Source of the DNA: Bryum argenteum
Lineage: Eukaryota; Streptophyta; Bryopsida; Bryales; Bryaceae
Reading direction: 5' to 3'
Assembly: GCA_037043015.1 (NCBI GenBank)
Contig: CM073328.1
Coordinates: forward strand, 545,409 to 609,408
Length of the DNA stretch: 64,000 bases
This document shows positions 12,430-24,459 of the stretch, one piece after another (the first letter of the stretch is position 1; each line of letters starts with the position of its first letter). The position numbers and the translations under genes were made by a program. The notes under the pieces are model-generated. The model ran no database searches and was not told the DNA's origin. It saw only the letters and a program-made list of their open reading frames with translations.

Positions 12430-13441
12430 TCCTAACCTATTTTGAGTTCATTGTGAATATTTTGCCTATTTGACCTATCTTTGGATGTTTGTGCATGGAG
12501 ATCATTGTATCAACTGTGTGACCACTAGATTCTTTGATTCAAATTTTGGTCTCATAAATTGTGAGATTATGATATATTAGTACTTAAAAAGATCACAAAA
12601 TATCATCATTTTCACTTTAAAGTGGAAATATATACTACCAATAGACCTATTGCAATGTAAACGTCACGAACTAGGAAGTTGTTTACCTTCATCTCATACC
12701 ACTCAACTAAAAAAACCCATGAGAAAAATTTCTTCCAATGGTGAAAATTGCCCAAATCTTACAAATGAAAAACCAAACCCCTAGCATAAAGATGAATATC
12801 ATTACTTCCTCACATCTTGGATGGATTTAAGGTTTCTACCAAAAAAACTAAGTTCCAACTCAACAAACAAAGTTGAAATCTAATAATAAATGAAGGTGAA
12901 ACAACTCCTCAAAACCATGTAAATTCTTACTTTTGAAAATATAGAAACATCAATGCAAATCCCCTACCTATGATATTAATAATAAAAATCTTCAAACCAT
13001 AAAGTTGTAGGATTTCATGTGAAGATTATACTTACGCAAAGATAAGTTGTAAGAAACAAAGTTGAATTACATAAAATTTGCTTGCAGTCGTAAAACATGC
13101 CCCATGTTTGAAAATTTCATAACAAGAGTTGGCTTTCCTATAATGCATGCCATAAATTTACTACTTTTCTATATATGACGAACACAAAATCATCAAGTTT
13201 GACAACAATCCAAAGGTACTACTTGTTTAACTTCAAATAGCCTTCTATAGACTTCACCTTATATAATAAAGTTTGTTTTCGTGGCCATCTCTTATCAACA
13301 TATTTTTAGGCAAGTGCAAGAGGACTCCAATGCACAAGTGAAAGTAGGACTTGGGTCTTGTATGAAGAACTAATTAAGAATTGAAGTTTATCTATAGACA
13401 TTTGAAGACATATTATAAGGTTGTGTGATGTGATATATGTA

Positions 13442-13476
<35 letters not shown>

Positions 13477-13970
13477 TAAATATAATCCAAATTTTTCATA
13501 CTACATGGCTAGAAACTGAAGTAGGTACACCAATAACTCAACCCATATGGTTACCTCTCTTGAAGTATATTCTTGTCATGTTGGCTCTTTGTTTATGGTT
13601 GTTTCTCTTCCCAACTACTCCTTCACCCTCCCAAGAATTCCTTGGTTTGCTCGAAAAGTTTGTCTCACAATAATACCATGTTTTGATATTAATCAGTAAT
13701 CCGGACCATTCAAACCATATTCAACTATATCAATTAGTCATATAGACCATTAGAAAATTCCAGCCATTTTTAGCAAATCATGGTGTTTTTCCCGAGACGG
13801 AGGCGGTAGGTTCTAATACTCCAAGTTAGCTAAACTTATCTAGTATATGGAAGAACTTTGTGAACCGATTACTGAATTGTGTGAACAACTTATTAACTAC
13901 ATTACACTCCATCATTTCTTAGTTGTGTACTTTGATTTATCAACAAGATCTCAACCACACGGAGTTGTTG
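12430..13970. repeat. AT-rich dispersed repeat copy
   Basis: The stretch 12541-12800 is clearly similar to 46736-46980: both carry TTTTCACTTTAAAGTG, CCATGAGAAAAATTTCTT and AATGGTGAAAA in the same order and spacing. Both are followed by the AATGCATGCCAT core (13142 and 47002). A (CT)n/(AT)n microsatellite lies at 13440-13475. No gene is recognised. Confidence 0.65.
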
Positions 13971-13977
13971 GTGCTTC

Positions 13978-14200
13978 ATGAAGCTGCGAGGCAGGCCGTT
14001 TGGCTTCGCACTACGGTACAAGCTATTTCAGAGCAATGCAAGCTCTAGTGCCAAGGCAACAATCATCTTCGAGGACAACGGTGTAGCTGTTGTCCAAGTT
14101 GTCCAAAAAAAATTTAAGGCAGAGGGAATAAAGCATATTAGCTCTACATTATTTGGTTTCCTGCAAGATCTTGTGGAGACAAATTAAGTCACAGTCATAA
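13978..14200 (+). pseudogene. Ty1/copia RNase H remnant (+)
   Basis: The translation contains AKATIIFEDNGVAVV, followed by a decayed IKHISSTLFGFLQDLVETN, which matches the copia RNase H pattern (EDN active-site region, then KHI...F...LV). The frame is short and has no flanking integrase or reverse transcriptase. It forms an inverted pair with the fragment at 14222-14540. Confidence 0.7.
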
Positions 14201-14221
14201 AAATATTGTTGGCAAATTCTA

Positions 14222-14540
14222 TCTTCGTGACCATGACTTGATTTGTTTCTATAAGATCCCACATGAAACCGAATATTGTGAGATTGATATGCTTTACTCA
14301 CTTCTCCTTGATAAATCCTTGGATAGTTTTAGCAACAACTGCACCGTTGTCCTCGAAGATGATCGTTGCCTTGGCAGTGGAATCGACATTGCATTGCTTT
14401 GAAATAGCTTGTACAATGGTGCGAATCGAGACCGCCTCCTTCACAACTTTGTATAGGGCGAGCAGCTCCTTGTGGTTTGTGAAAGTAGCCGGATCGTCTT
14501 GCGAGTGTCGATGTGTTGGATTGCAGCTGTGACGGACAAG
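14222..14540 (-). pseudogene. Ty1/copia RNase H remnant (-)
   Basis: The minus strand encodes HKELLALYKVVKEAVSIRT, then KATIIFEDNGAVVAKTIQGF, a stop, and a KHI-like continuation, all in copia RNase H order. The nucleotide sequence is clearly related to the plus-strand fragment at 13978-14200, giving tail-to-tail inverted copies with almost no spacer. Both copies are broken. Confidence 0.75.
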
Positions 14541-14548
14541 TATGCTAA

Positions 14549-14652
14549 CCGCGAAAGAGGTATCGGGCTTTGTGTGAACTTGTAGAAAGATGTAAATGTG
14601 CCGCGAAAGAGGTATCGGGCTTTGTGTGAACTTGTAGAAAGATGTAAATGTG
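14549..14652. repeat. 52-bp perfect tandem duplication
   Basis: Two back-to-back copies of a 52-bp unit, beginning CCGCGAAAGAGGTATCGGGC, occupy 14549-14600 and 14601-14652. They appear identical, so the duplication is recent or the result of replication slippage. Confidence 0.9.
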
Positions 14653-14944
14653 CTCCATCCGCGGCGAGGTATCGTTGTCAGACTACTTCCTCCTCCTCGC
14701 TCGGTCGGTATAGGTCGTCTTTTGTCTGGGTGCGGACCTTTTTCATGGCGGCAACCATAACCGCAGTTCAGGCAAAAACTACAAAGGTGGCACCTTCTCA
14801 TTGGCTGGGGAAGATGCGGTTATTTCCCATAACGCTGCCTTCGCTAGCGTTATGGTCTTTCACATCTAGTACCGTTGAGCAGTCTTCATTTGTTGTTTTG
14901 TAAGGAGGGAGGGGGAGGGGGTTTTTAGTAAGGGATAAATGACT

Positions 14945-14946
<2 letters not shown>

Positions 14947-14988
<42 letters not shown>
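14947..14988. repeat. 42-base poly(T) tract
   Basis: An uninterrupted run of about 42 T is followed by T-rich sequence to 15130. It could be the poly(A) tail of a minus-strand retrocopy or plain slippage. No retrogene is recognised next to it. Length is uncertain because long homopolymers are hard to sequence. Confidence 0.8.
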
Positions 14989-14989
<1 letters not shown>

Positions 14990-15143
14990 TTTTTTTGGAG
15001 GATGAGGATTGAATTATTCCCAAGTTTATGCAATTTTTTAAATTTTTTTTGGAGAGTAAATGAATTTTTTTTGGATTTTTGAACTTTTTTTTTTGATATG
15101 CGGGGAGGAATAAATTAGTTTTTCTTAATTTTTTTGAACTGCG

Positions 15144-15290
15144 GTTATGTACTAGGTAACGCAAAAGGAGCCCTTGGTTATGGAAAATATCCAGTGGGGC
15201 ACCTCCCTCGCCGCTCCCGCGGCTCGGAAGGATGCCCCACTGGTTATTTTCCATAACTAGTGGCTCCTTTTGCGTTACCTAGTACATAAC
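15144..15290. mobile_element. foldback/MITE palindrome of 147 bp
   Basis: The left arm begins GTTATGTACTAGGTAACGCA and the right arm ends with its exact complement. The arms are about 60 bp with few mismatches (core words GGTTATGGAAAATA and CCAGTGGGGCA), around a GC-rich loop of about 30 bp. The sequence could form a long hairpin. No clear target duplication was found. Confidence 0.8.
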
Positions 15291-15299
15291 AACAAGTGT

Positions 15300-16130
15300 T
15301 GACATCGAATAGAGAAAACAAAGTAATAACAGAAAACAAAAAACTATCGAGAGAGTAATGAAACGAAACGAGGAAAATAGCCACACATTTGTGGAAAAAC
15401 AAGGAAATATATAGCACGGTAAAAGAGAGAACTTCGGTACAGGTGACAAAACACCAACGGAGAACCACGAGACAAAACGACTCAAATAAGGGATAAACCG
15501 TAAAGAAATAAGCATGAGACAACATGGTGATGACGTGTTGAGAGGAGAGAAAAATGAAGACAAAATTGCAAAAGAGAAGTGTGTCTCTCATTACCCATGG
15601 TCCAACCTTATATACATCCACGTGGTACAACAAACAAGAGTTGATACTACTTGTGTACTTGTGTATTATCAATCTCTTTTGATGAACTCTAGATGAACTC
15701 AAAGTGAAATGTAATAACTTAGAATTTCCTAATCTTATCTTAACTGTAAATGATCTCTAGTGAAAAGAATGGATTGGGGAGCTCCTAGGTCAATGTCTTA
15801 TCTCAACAACTCATATGTTAACCCTCAATTAAGTTCGCTTGTACGAAAGCATTGTACTATACAAATACAGTACTTGGTGTGGTATACTCTAATCTTGCAA
15901 AAAGGTACGACTGTAAAGAAAGACAACTGAATCTCCATCTTGTTGTTGTGGAATCTGGACCTGCAGAGCGAACAAAGCATTGAAAGGGAAAGAAATCAGG
16001 GTGACAGTAGAAAGAAACACATCCACATACCAACGAGGGGACAAGATGGGACACCCATCACAAACGAGATGACCAAGATGGATGAAAGCATCGAACGAGG
16101 AAAAGGTCATCCATGTCCACTCGATTCTTC
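15300..16130. other. gene-free DNA upstream of RPS1
   Basis: Short overlapping minus-strand frames exist here (for example 15244-15702), rich in Phe, Ser and Val from AT-rich sequence. None has recognisable domains. I see no supported gene. Confidence 0.5.
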
Positions 16131-16156
16131 ACGGGTCGTAGCCATACGGCGGAGGC

Positions 16157-16175
16157 CACGTGAACGAGGCTTATC
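16157..16175. promoter_or_regulatory. G-box and I-box pair upstream of plastid RPS1
   Basis: CACGTG (G-box) at 16157-16162 and CTTATC (complement of the I-box core GATAAG) at 16170-16175 lie 7 bp apart, about 115 bp before the start codon. Adjacent G- and I-boxes are a known combination in light-responsive promoters of photosynthesis genes. Light control is inferred. Confidence 0.45.
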
Positions 16176-16289
16176 CCCTTCGGTGAGCGTGTTTCAGCTC
16201 CATGAGTGTATGAGCACAGCAGCGACGATGTTGCTCAATCTTTCGTGGGAAAAATAACACTCACAGCAATTGCAGTGAGCAGAGTGGCG

Positions 16290-19200
16290 ATGGCAGCCAT
16301 GGCGGTGTCGCAGACCGTAGCAGCTCGGGCGTTCCTGGGAAGCTCTCGGTTCAGTTCGGGGCAGCAATTGAAGGGCGCTTGCTCGAATGGCGCGCGTGTC
16401 ACTTGCAAGGCGGCATTGACCATTCCCAAGGGCCGGGAGGCGTTGCTGGCGGAAGCCGAGAAGAGATGGGAGGCCGCGCAGGAGAGTCCCTTGGCTGGCG
16501 TCTCTTTCTCGCACGACGAATTTGCCGACGCCCTCTCCAAGTACGACTTCAGCTTCGAAGTGGGCGACATGGTACGCATCAATTCATGCCATTACTTACC
16601 TCCTATTGGTGAAGCTTGTCAAGCGAATTCCAACGCACTAGGATATGCATTGATTGAATACTGCATGAGCAAGAGTGGAGCAAAATAGGGTTTCTATAAC
16701 TCGCCCTACATTGTTATCTCACAGTATCATCGTTATTCGACGCAGAATCTTACTATTACAAAGCTACTATGTTGAGTCATGAAGCGGATTGCTCTTCAGT
16801 GTCATGTACGCTGATGAATGTATGATTCGAAGTTTGTAGTAATAGGGTTGCAATGACTCGCTGAGATCCTTCTATTATGAAAGTTTGGTGGAAGCCAAAA
16901 TGTGATAAAGCAGTTTTCACACGCCACTCTTTCGGATAACAACACTGACAGTATGAATTGATTAAAAGCCTAGAATGTATGCCACACTTGCGTTGGAAAT
17001 GGATAACTAGGTTCATGAGCTCATGTCTGATCGATGAAGCTTAAATTACATCGTTATGGTTTATATCTGTTCTGCGTTGATTAACTTGATTCCTGGAACC
17101 ATTTTTAACGCTGATAATTATCCTTTGTGAGTCTGGTTTGGAGATTCTAGCACTTGCATTATGAATGGGGTTGCTGAATGTATGCTGATATCGAAATGGT
17201 TGTGGTCGCAGGTGAAGGGTGTGGTGTTCAAGTCGGACTACAATGGGGCGCTCATAGACATCGGCGCCAAGGCACCGGCGTATCTGCCCATGCAGGAGGC
17301 GTGCATCCACAAGCTGAAGAGCGTGGAGGAGGTGGGTCTGTTTCCCGGCGTCGAAGAGGAATTCGCCATCATTCGGGATGACGACGACAATGGCCGTATG
17401 ATTCTGAGCTTGAAGAAGATCCAGTATGACCTCTGCTGGGAGCGTTGCGCTCAATTGCTGGCCGATGACGTCGTCACCAGAGGAACAGTACGTCCATTGC
17501 TCCTAATTAGCCCCTCCTTTCTATAATTTCAAGCAACAACACATGAGCCTTGATTATCATCTTTTTGAACCTACGCATATACTTCTATTGTAAGTACTTC
17601 TTCGATGCAACTGCCAAACTTATACATGCAAACGTTACAGCTGCGCTTCTAATGATAGTTTTTGCAGTTCTACACAATGTCATCTTACAGAAGTCCGAGT
17701 GTCTATAAATCGACCTTAGTAGGGCCTAAGTTAGGTCAATGCATGGCTTCGTTATTGATAGTCGCGGTCGAACACTCATTAGGACAATTACATTCTCACA
17801 GGTCTACTATGGCATCCAAAATTCAAAGTCAAATATCTAACTAGGCGTGTCAAAGACCTTAGACTTCACTGCAGAGTTACATTACTGGTTCCGACTTTTG
17901 TTTCAGACATACCACACAATGCTGACTACTGATGCGATGATTGGTCGTCTGAGTGCAGGTGGTATCAGCCAACAGGGGAGGATTAGTGGTACAAGTGGAG
18001 GGTTTAAGTGGATTCGTTCCCTTCTCTCAGATCACAGCTGTAAGTCTTTTCTAAATCCAACTATGGCATATCACTGGCGCCACTTTCGCAATTGGTGTGA
18101 TGGGCGCTCTCTGAATTGCCTTTTTTATGTAATTCAGAAGCAAGACCCAGAGGAGTTTGTACACAAGGAGATTCCACTGAAGTTTCTGGAGGTGGATGAG
18201 GAGCGCACGCGACTTGTGCTCAGCAACAGGAAAGCCATGGCAGAGAATCAGTCCGTTTTTGGCATCGGCTCGGTCGTTGTTGGAACCGTGCAAACTGTCA
18301 AGCCATACGGTGCTTTCATCGACATTGGAGGAGTCAGCGGTCTCCTGCATATCAGCCAGATCAGTCACGATCGCCTCACCACAGTGGAGACTGTGCTATC
18401 GCCTGGAGATAAGCTGAAGGTATTTCTCTTCCCTCAACATGTAGTGAGTTGATTCACTGCGACACTGGTTAAGAAGCCTAGCCGAAATGTTTTAGCCTCT
18501 TTGAGATCAACTGTCCTGTTGCTACCTGGAGGTTGTCAACTACGATTGAAAATACAGTAGACAATCCCGTTCCATACGAAGGTCATTCAAAGCAGCCAAA
18601 TTATACTCAATTTCAACATCCTAACGGGAAGCCAATAAAGTGTAGCGGAGGTGACTGGAGTTCTCAGCTGTATTAGTATTCATGCAAGTGCGGTGAGCTG
18701 TTTTAGATTGAAATCTATACGTATGTTCTAATTCTCCTTTTTGGGTTTGGTGTAATCAGGTGATGATCCTGAGCCAGGATAAGGACAGAGGTCGTATCAG
18801 TTTGTCCACCAAGAAGCTCGAGCCAACACCTGGTGACATGTTGCGGAACCCACAGTTGGTCTACGAGAAGGTAATTCAATGTTCTCAAACTGCAATCTCT
18901 TGATTATAATCATGTAAATCCACACTTGGAACTAACTCTTTGATACTTGCTGCTTTGCACTTGTTTGGATTTTCTTGTTCTCAATCGTTGGATTGCTGCT
19001 TGGCAGGCGGATGAGATGGCCAAGACCTTCAGGCAAAGGGTTGCCCAGGCCGAAGCAGCTGCAAGGGCAGAAGAGCTGCGGCTACAGCAAGAGGTAAGAG
19101 ATGCTCATTTTCTTGCTTTGTAATCTCATTTTCTGTCGTCGCCTTTATTTTATTTTCAACGTACTAATTTCAGGTAGCATTGTTCTTGTGGGATTTTGTT

Positions 19201-19331
19201 GGCTTACAATTTTCTCTGCTGTGTATCAGGGTGGGTTCGGTGTAGCGGACGATTTCTCCACAGCTGATAACTCTTTGGGTTTAGATGAATTGAACGTTGA
19301 TTTGAATCTGGATGAAGTCCCAGCTCTCTGA
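16290..19331 (+). CDS. RPS1: chloroplast 30S ribosomal protein S1, 7 exons
   Basis: Exons 16290-16571, 17212-17487, 17959-18039, 18138-18419, 18760-18870, 19007-19093 and 19230-19331 are all phase 0, giving 406 aa, close to the usual length of plant plastid S1. The first about 45 residues are Ser/Ala/Arg-rich with few acids, a chloroplast transit peptide. Three S1 RNA-binding repeats follow: [20 protein letters not shown] (from residue 95), the [20 protein letters not shown] repeat encoded by the small third exon, and [20 protein letters not shown], the most canonical. [20 protein letters not shown] is characteristic of plastid and cyanobacterial S1. The C-terminus is acidic. The protein binds mRNA leaders and helps initiate plastid translation. 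Exon 3 lies in a short frame that is easy to miss. Confidence 0.95.
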
Positions 19332-20360
19332 TTGTAGCAGCATACCTTGTAGAATCAAGCTCGTTGCCTCCAATCAATTAAATGTCTCGCACAGGTAGAT
19401 TTGAAGTACTGGAAGTTTGCAGACATGAATTTTTCTTAGGTCTGCTGAATATTAAAGCAACAACGCATTTTAGGATATTGTGCACAATTTCTTCATGACT
19501 GATGATTTTTATCTTATTGAATAGCTTACTGCAAGCGAGTTGGCCGTGTAAGATGCTCAGAAGAAAGGATTATGTTGTACACTTGGACATTCATCTTATT
19601 TGTATACCAGCAATGATGGCAAATGGAAAGATGTCTATACAGACGTTCAACATTTTAGGTGTTACAGTGAAGTAATTTTGAATGGAAGTGTAGCAAGTTC
19701 TATTGCAGAATCGTAGACTGGCCATTGCGCAATGCAGTATGTGCATGAAGTGAAGATGAGATACAATCTGCATAGTATACACATCTTCATTGATTGCACG
19801 ATCAACGGTGTTATTGAACAAGAGTCGATGGAAAAGAGTCTGGATGTTCCGAGAAAGAAATGAGCCGGATGGACTGTAACCATGTGATTTTCGATGAACA
19901 GTCAATTGGTACAAGGAATAATATCTTTCAATCTTTACAGAGACTTTCACTGAGCAGTATATGTACTTTCAAATGGGTGGATTGGTACCCAACTACAATA
20001 AAATATTCTCCTCTTTTTGAACATTCTCCGTATCTTCAGATACCTTCACTATTTACCTAGGGTGCTTGACTTGGCTGCAGGCAGTGCTCTCTCGTCGCGC
20101 ACTGCAAGTTCCATTCTTGAAGTTCGATCAGACAAGTGGAACGTGCAGGGGCTCCAAAACAAATCGATTTGCAACGACGCTGTGCCTTTCGTCACCAGCA
20201 GTGACACCAACATTTTCTCGTGTGTACACCAAGAACTCGCTCTCTTCGTCTCTGGAGCTTGAGACGTGTGGCTGACCTCGCATGATTGCCGGTCTCTCTG
20301 GTCGTTACAAGGCTTGGATGACGGCGGGGCCAACAGTTTCTCGATCGCGTATCAACAATA

Positions 20361-23300
20361 TCATGAAAGAAATGACACGTCCGAATGATCGAAGGGCAGA
20401 GGTACACTTTTGACAGCCCTATATTTACCTACGTTGTTCAAATGCTCATTCTCCAACCTGCTCAATCGACCACAATGACAACATCTTTATCAGTAACATT
20501 CCACATTGTCGAAGGTGTCCACATACATTTCCCCATGTGAAGATTGATAGGCTATAGATTTGGTCCTAGAGAGGGAGGCATACCTGTAAAAGTTCCAATG
20601 ACCTCGTCGAATCACCTCCAAAGCGGCAAAGATAGCGTCCCAAGCAGGCCGACTAAGTCCGGAGAAGGGATTGAACCCTTGTATTGCCGCAAGCCATGCT
20701 ATTCTCAAGATGACGTTCACAAACTGCACATGAATCACGTTCTTTCAGTTACCTGGGCTGCAACTTCTGGAAATCCAGAGTCTGGACACCAACGAGAGTA
20801 AAAGACTAACGAGGCAATCAGTGTAGATGTTCTACCATAGATATAAAGTAGAGATACTTTTTCTTTAGAATTAACTGGTCTCGAAGCCACGGGTTCTGTG
20901 AGTGGCGTTGAAGCAGACCCCAGTCGATTACAAGGTCCCAGTAGAGCTGATAAAGCATCGCGATCGTTGAGAAGATAATAAATATAACCAGCCAGTAGGT
21001 GGTCCCTCTTTCCACGTATCGTGTTTTGATCAGAACAGCTACTAATGCTGAAGCGTACTTGCCAGCATTCCACAGCTGATCCGGGTCACGATCGTCCCTA
21101 TACCTTCTCAAGCACTGCACACAACCCATCAGTCCTCAGCATTTCATGCCCAGTTCTCTATTCGTCCGTCAGCAAACCGTATCGAAGAATTTTGAAACAA
21201 AAGACTCAAGGTTGCAATTGATATTCTAGCAGTTGATCAGGCTTCGGGTTAAGTGGAACCTTACTTGTAGGAAACGGAACCAGTATGGGAGCATGGAGAA
21301 AAAGTACACCAACTCTCTATAAGGATTCTTTTTGCCGCAGGCACCATTCACTCGATCAAGGAAAAAACCACTTGTGTAGTAGCACAACATGAACTGGATG
21401 TTACGAAACAAAAAAATCTGGCTCGTCAGTTGATCTCCTAGAAAGAAATCCGCCAACACCACCTGCCACAGTTAACCAAATATTAGATCCTTGTTCGTAG
21501 CACTTAAACAATCGGTATCGAGAATGGAGTAACAAAATTTGTTGCCGAGCTACCTTATAGAAAGGCGCAAGGATGAGATGTTTCAAACATCGTAAGAAAA
21601 ACGATCGTGCAGATTTGTATAGTACATTGACTGGTGCAAACAGAGCAATAAGAAATACCTGCACACATACGAAATTTTCATTAACCCAATAGTTGGTACA
21701 GCTCGATTGCATGGTAAAACGTGTTCTCAATTCAACACTTGAAAAAATTTACAAGGAAGAAGCCATACCAGAAGACAAGCCAGTGGAAGAAACTCGGATG
21801 TTCGGAATTTCGGAGCCTCATTGGTACTGATGTACAGGTGAAGGTTCATGGTGGCCAGCAACAAGGTAGTAAACCCACTGGCCATGCATAACACTTGCCG
21901 GTACCTCAGCTCCGTGCCCGGCCGATGCTCAAAAATAAATGCATAGTTGATCCGGGTTTGCTGCCAAGCGTACACATTCCATCCATACAAGTACAAGTGC
22001 AGCAGCACCAGGCCAAGAGAGCTGATAATCACCCACAATAAATGTCAAACCTCATCATTCAGAACAACATTCCGCGTAAGGGTAAAGTATGCAAGAATAT
22101 GCAAGAACGTTTACCTGAAAATAAAGAAAACTGTGTTCATGTATCTGACATCTCCCTTAGCTCTGACTGCTGGGGAAACTCGTAGCATTACAATAAAAAT
22201 AGCCAGTAATAACATGTTTATACCAGAAAATATACCTGCAACAACAAACACACTTAGAGCTTACAGAATCACACCCTCAGCTCTTCAAGAGCAGGCTTAT
22301 CACAAGAGATTCTTCTGTCGAGCAAAAACCCTGTAATTTCTCACAAAAAGATGAAAAAAGCAGAATCTCATACCAGCAAAGAATGTTGTCATGTGCCCAG
22401 AATGCTGCTTCTGCGGCCTTAACTTGGCCATAGCCTTCCGTCGATCATGAGATGCAAAGTTCTTCGTGAAAATCTCCTCAACTCTGAGCATTATTTTGTT
22501 CACCTGCAAAAGAAAGTGTGTATGTTACACAATGCCGAATCAACTCCTTCGAATGTCTACTGATAGAAAGTTCTGGTTCTCAAACAAAATAGGGTATGTC
22601 ATCTTCACCTTGCTTGAGGTTGCGAAGTAGGATCGCTCGACCTCTTTGAGGTACACGGGGCTCAGTCTTACTTTCACTGCCTTGTCGTACTTCTTCATGA
22701 TTTTGGCGAAAGCCACCAGATTCAAGGAGCTGACCAGACGAGCACAAAATCAGAAATCATTCGGTACCACTAAAATAGAAGAAATTCACGAAAAGAGCTA
22801 TCTGGTTGTGAGTTAAGGGGTCCAAGAACCCTAAAATGACAATACCTGTAGCTTTTGAGCAGGTTAAGGCCCCGGTAAAATTCTACAAACGCTTTCTGGA
22901 GCATTTTCTCAGATGTGACAAGCTTTTTTTTGCTGAGGCTCATGTCAATCATATCCTGAATGGCGGCCCTGGGCTCCTTCAAGAGGTTTTTAATCTTGGA
23001 AAGTTGAAACTCCTGCTCATCGTCAACGTCCTCACCCTTGTCGACAGTCACCCTGACGTCTGGTTGCCCACGAGAATTCAACACCGACCGAAACGGACTG
23101 TCGGAACGAGAAAGACCGTGGCTGTTGCGGTGGTTAACCTCAGCAGGTTGAGGCTCTTCTTCTGGACCACCCTTCACCTCCTCAGCTCCGTCTTTGAATT
23201 TCACCGTCTTATCAGAGCTCGGATTCGTCCTCTCTTCGTCCACTTCACTTCTTGTGGGCTCCTCCTCACCTTCGGCTTTCGACAGATGCTCCCCGGAATT

Positions 23301-24459
23301 CACTGTAATGATCGAGTGAGGAAGACTCTCACTTCCCTTAAACGACGCCGATGGATCCTCCGGAAGTAAAGCTGTAATGTGATGAAACAGCAGTGAGTGA
23401 TGCAGGAACTTTTCTAAAACAAGATCCTTGAAATTCTAATCTTGAAAGCAATGCATGCATTGTAATGAGGAAGTCAATGCAAGAGAAAGCATTACGATGT
23501 TGGTACACTAACCGAGTGCATCACCCTCGTCGTCGATCTCGTCATCATCGTCTTCTTCCTCGTCGTCGCTACTCTTTCCCTTCATACTAGGTCCAAACAA
23601 GCTTCTTTGCTGTTTATGTTCTTCCTGGACTCTGAACAGAGTCAGCAGCTGCTCCTCCAGACGCTGCGCACGAGCTATGAATTGAGTCTCCTTCTTTCTG
23701 TAGAACTCGTTCACCTTGTTCAACTGGGCATCCAATCGCTTAAAAAACTGTCTATCTGCTTCACTCGGTTGAAGAGGATCCAACAACTCTGTCTCGTACT
23801 TTTCGAACTGAGGATCTCCGTGACAATCTACATCCAATCTATGTACCTGAAATCAATGAAAACAATCCGCACTATGATTTATCTAAAATCTACAACTGCC
23901 AAAAAGCCTTGCTGACATGATTACACACTTGGTCTTCGACCTTGATAAAAGATGAATTCCAACACAGAAAATCGAGAGTACAATAAACCTGAGATAACTT
24001 TTAAAGTCAAAATCGAAAATGTACTTTACCCCTTCCTAGACACTTGCAACATATTTAAATCATAGTGATAGTAAGTGCGGCAGGAAACAGGAGTATTCTG
24101 TTAAGTTCAAAACTAAGCGGTGGTTAGCGACGTCATTATACCAGAAGAAAATCTTCGGGCCGCAATCCGTCCATTCCACTTCGACCTCGAGCGAGCGACA
24201 ATCTGCCGCTAGTACCGCTAGCATGTTTCATTTGATTCCCGACATTGTGCTTGAACGTGCTTATACGCGTCATCGTGTGCGTAAGCGTTTGGTTAAGCGT
24301 TTCGGATCGTGTCAGGGTCGCCGCTTTGCCGGTTTGATGTCTCTGCGACCGGTCATCCTCCACTTTCGTAATATCTCTCTTGAGAGCTTTGTAATTGCAG
24401 TAAGCGTCCTTCCATTCCGGTACCAGTGACATTTCTAGCTGCTTCGCAAACTTCACCAT
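20361..24459 (-). CDS. PHO1: PHO1-type SPX-EXS phosphate exporter, 12 exons
   Basis: Minus-strand exons: 24459-24142, 23846-23513, 23371-22846, 22729-22609, 22503-22374, 22235-22115, 22021-21769, 21658-21554, 21462-21265, 21114-20836, 20723-20584 and 20457-20361 (2622 nt, 873 aa, phases consistent). The SPX domain starts at Met1 ([20 protein letters not shown]) and continues through [20 protein letters not shown] and [13 protein letters not shown], interrupted by a long acidic, low-complexity insert in exons 2-3. The C-terminal half has several membrane segments and the EXS domain: [32 protein letters not shown] and [20 protein letters not shown]. The family exports phosphate, and its SPX domain senses inositol pyrophosphates. 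The last exon reads through to [12 protein letters not shown], the usual PHO1 tail. The gene is convergent with RPS1. The paralog number within the PHO1 family is not fixed, so the symbol is generic. Confidence 0.94.

Noticed and set aside
16206-16289. N-terminal extension of plastid RPS1
   Set aside because: The extended frame begins at GTG; the ATG at 16290 gives a normal transit peptide and family length.
20049-20360. Extra 3' exon of PHO1
   Set aside because: The last exon reads straight through the apparent donor into [12 protein letters not shown], the expected family tail, and stops at 20361; no further exon is needed.
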